22,754 nt of DNA from an uncultured Rhodobacter sp. Lineage in GTDB: Bacteria > Pseudomonadota > Alphaproteobacteria > Rhodobacterales > Rhodobacteraceae. The notes under the pieces are model-generated. The model had not been told where the DNA came from. It made no database searches and worked only from the letters and a program-made list of their open reading frames with translations. Shown piece by piece: positions 21,583 through 22,754 of this stretch. A program made the position numbers and the translations under genes. Positions within the stretch are counted from its first letter, which is position 1, and each line of letters starts with the position of its first letter. Where the stretch lies: NCBI GenBank assembly GCA_937901435.1, contig CALGTJ010000193.1, positions 1 to 22,754 on the forward strand, given 5' to 3'.

Positions 21583-22479
21583 TTATGCAGTCGCGAGCAG
21601 GCCTTTGTCACGGGCGAGGTCCTGCATCTTTTTTTGCAGTTTTTCAAAGGCCCGGACTTCGATTTGGCGAATGCGTTCGCGGCTTACGCCATATTGCTCA
21701 CTGAGCTCTTCCAGCGTCACGGCCTGATCCTGCAGGCGGCGCTGGGTCAGGATGTCCTGCTCGCGCTCATTAAGCACAGTCAGCGCATCGGCCAATAATT
21801 CTCGCCGCACAGTCAACTCGTCGCGCGCCTCGTAATCGGCAGCCTGATTGGCATCTTCGTCTTCCAGCCAATCCTGCCATTCCATCGTGCCTTCGCCCTC
21901 GGACCCGACCATGGCGTTCAGCGATGCGTCGCCCCCCGACATGCGCCGGTTCATCGAGATCACCTCCGCCTCTGTCACACCGAGATCGGTTGCGATTTTC
22001 TTGACCTTGTCCGGGTGCAGGTCGCCGTCCTCCATCGCGCCGATGCGGGCCTTGGCCTTGCGCAGATTAAAGAACAGTTTCTTTTGCGCGCTGGTCGTAC
22101 CCAGTTTCACAAGGCTCCACGAGCGCAGCACATATTCCTGAATAGAGGCGCGAATCCACCACATGGCGTAGGTCGCAAGGCGAAAGCCTTTTTCGGGGTC
22201 GAATTTCTTGACCGCCTGCATCAGGCCCACGTTGGCCTCTGACACGACCTCTGCCTGTGGCAAGCCATAGCCGCGATAGCCCATGGCGATCTTGGCCGCG
22301 AGGCGCAGGTGGGAAGTCACCAGCTTATGAGCGGCACCGCTGTCTTCGCGTTCTACCCAAGCTTTGGCGAGCATGTATTCTTCTTCCGGCTCCAGCATGG
22401 GAAATTTACGAATTTCCTGTAGATACCGATTTAGGCCACCTTCCGGTGTCGGGGCAGGAAGATTTGCATAGTTTGCCAT
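21583..22479 (-). CDS. rpoH: RNA polymerase heat-shock sigma factor (sigma-32)
   Basis: A 298-residue sigma-70-family factor of the RpoH type. It shows region 1.2/2.1 (GGLNRYLQEIRKFPMLEPEEEY), the region 2 core (LVTSHLRLAAKIAMGYRGYGLP, FDPEKGFRLATYAMWWIRASIQEYVLRSW), the RpoH box QKKLFFNLRK, region 3 and region 4 (LNEREQDILTQRRL and the helix-turn-helix LEELSEQYGVSRERIRQIEVRAFEKL). Region 1.1 is absent, as expected. The ATG at 22479 (MANYANLP) has GGAGAGGGA upstream; ten extra open codons before it are not family-like. It follows an RluD-type gene, an arrangement common in Rhodobacterales. Species of this group often carry two RpoH proteins; which one this is cannot be decided from sequence alone. 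Confidence 0.96.
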   Translation of the reverse strand: MANYANLPAPTPEGGLNRYLQEIRKFPMLEPEEEYMLAKAWVEREDSGAAHKLVTSHLRLAAKIAMGYRGYGLPQAEVVSEANVGLMQAVKKFDPEKGFRLATYAMWWIRASIQEYVLRSWSLVKLGTTSAQKKLFFNLRKAKARIGAMEDGDLHPDKVKKIATDLGVTEAEVISMNRRMSGGDASLNAMVGSEGEGTMEWQDWLEDEDANQAADYEARDELTVRRELLADALTVLNEREQDILTQRRLQDQAVTLEELSEQYGVSRERIRQIEVRAFEKLQKKMQDLARDKGLLATA

Positions 22480-22495
22480 TTTTGGTCCCTCTCCA

Positions 22496-22509
22496 GTGCA
22501 ATGTTGCAC
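22496..22509 (-). promoter_or_regulatory. Inverted repeat directly upstream of the rpoH ribosome binding site
   Basis: GTGCAA-TG-TTGCAC, perfect over 14 bases. In the rpoH mRNA it would form a short hairpin ending at the base before the purine-rich UGGAGAGGGA. It could be a protein operator or an RNA element affecting ribosome access. Confidence 0.45.
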
Positions 22510-22521
22510 CTGTTAACATAC

Positions 22522-22550
22522 ATTTAGGAACAGTGTTTGGGGTCTTCAAG
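22522..22550 (-). promoter_or_regulatory. Candidate heat-shock-type promoter of rpoH
   Basis: On the minus strand CTTGAA (22545-22550) and CTAAAT (22522-22527) are 17 bases apart. CTTGAA is the -35 core of sigma-32 promoters, and alphaproteobacterial heat-shock promoters have C-T/C-T-A-T at -10, so this resembles but does not fully match an RpoH-dependent promoter. A sigma-70 reading (TTGAAG, 17 bases, TAAATG) is possible. Found by eye. Confidence 0.35.
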
Positions 22551-22623
22551 ATCTGTGCCTTCATGTTTTCTTAAACAGCAGATGTGGATGTTTCCGTCGA
22601 AATTCCAGAAATGCTTCACTGTT

Positions 22624-22754
22624 TCACGCTGTCGTGTCAGCCGGTGAGCCACCGAGAGCCGCGATCAATTCCGCCATATCGGCAGGGATATCGGCCTCAA
22701 ACCTTAAGAAATCGTTAGAAACGGGATGAAAAAAGCCCAAAACAGCCGCATGAA
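22624..22754 (-). CDS. C-terminus of an RluA/RluD-family pseudouridine synthase (5' end outside window)
   Basis: The minus strand encodes 43 residues to a TGA at 22624-22626: HAAVLGFFHPVSNDFLRFEA, then DIPADMAELIAALGGSPADTTA. The 'HA..LGF.HP......F.A.lP.DM..L...L' pattern is the hallmark C-terminal end of RluA/RluD pseudouridine synthases, which modify 23S rRNA. The gene enters from the right edge, and its stop lies 145 bases before rpoH. No terminator is evident between them, so some read-through into rpoH is possible. Confidence 0.88.
   Translation of the reverse strand, partial: HAAVLGFFHPVSNDFLRFEADIPADMAELIAALGGSPADTTA

Noticed and set aside
1..22754. CRISPR array, tRNA/rRNA genes, insertion sequences, prophage or toxin-antitoxin genes
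   Set aside because: No repeat-spacer pattern, RNA gene, transposase or integrase signature was found on either strand; the gaps between genes are short and accounted for.

Overview
The window looks like a chromosomal segment of a marine alphaproteobacterium of the Rhodobacterales (Roseobacter group). This is inferred from the high G+C content, the gene order (rluD-like then rpoH; SUV3-type helicase - S4 protein - fdxA - carD; exonuclease plus 'cisplatin-type' DNA ligase) and the protein families. There is no database search behind it. I see no tRNA, rRNA, CRISPR array, transposase, integrase or prophage gene. Coding density is high, and the only gap over 300 bases lies upstream of carD.

Layout. 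1-555: the 3' end of a Pro/Ala-rich protein with a small GspC/PilP-like C-terminal domain. 685-2399: 4-hydroxyphenylpyruvate dioxygenase (hppD), divergent from an Lrp/AsnC regulator that probably controls it. 2476-4355: divergent cobT and cobS, two late steps of cobalamin assembly. 4498-8903: a leftward cluster of SUV3-like RNA helicase, S4 RNA-binding protein (TTG start, coupled), seven-iron ferredoxin fdxA and carD, with a good intrinsic terminator at the end. 9112-9681: an exported TPR protein.

9759-15030: an accessory metabolic block. A rightward run holds an SCP2-like protein, an alpha/beta hydrolase, a Gfo/Idh/MocA dehydrogenase and a mandelate-racemase homologue. It faces a leftward HpcH/HpaI aldolase and a luciferase-like flavin monooxygenase. 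Dehydrogenase, enolase-superfamily enzyme and 2-oxo-acid aldolase together suggest catabolism of an unidentified hydroxy or sugar acid. The racemase homologue has nearly the whole mandelate racemase active site but Arg in place of the second Lys of the KxK motif.

15134-17742: a translationally coupled DNA repair pair (beta-CASP exonuclease and ATP-dependent DNA ligase), possibly from a leaderless mRNA. 17884-19704: an oligoendopeptidase F-like M3 peptidase. 19749-21310: a leftward three-gene operon (second Gfo/Idh oxidoreductase, DUF4389 membrane protein, DksA/TraR-like zinc finger). 21583-22479: heat-shock sigma factor rpoH with a strong terminator and a hairpin next to its ribosome binding site. 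22624-22754: the C-terminus of an RluA/RluD-type pseudouridine synthase.

No single dramatic new system is evident. The best leads are the Lys-to-Arg racemase and its metabolic cluster, three genes that look leaderless, a perfect 20-bp operator-like palindrome upstream of the helicase, and the rpoH leader.
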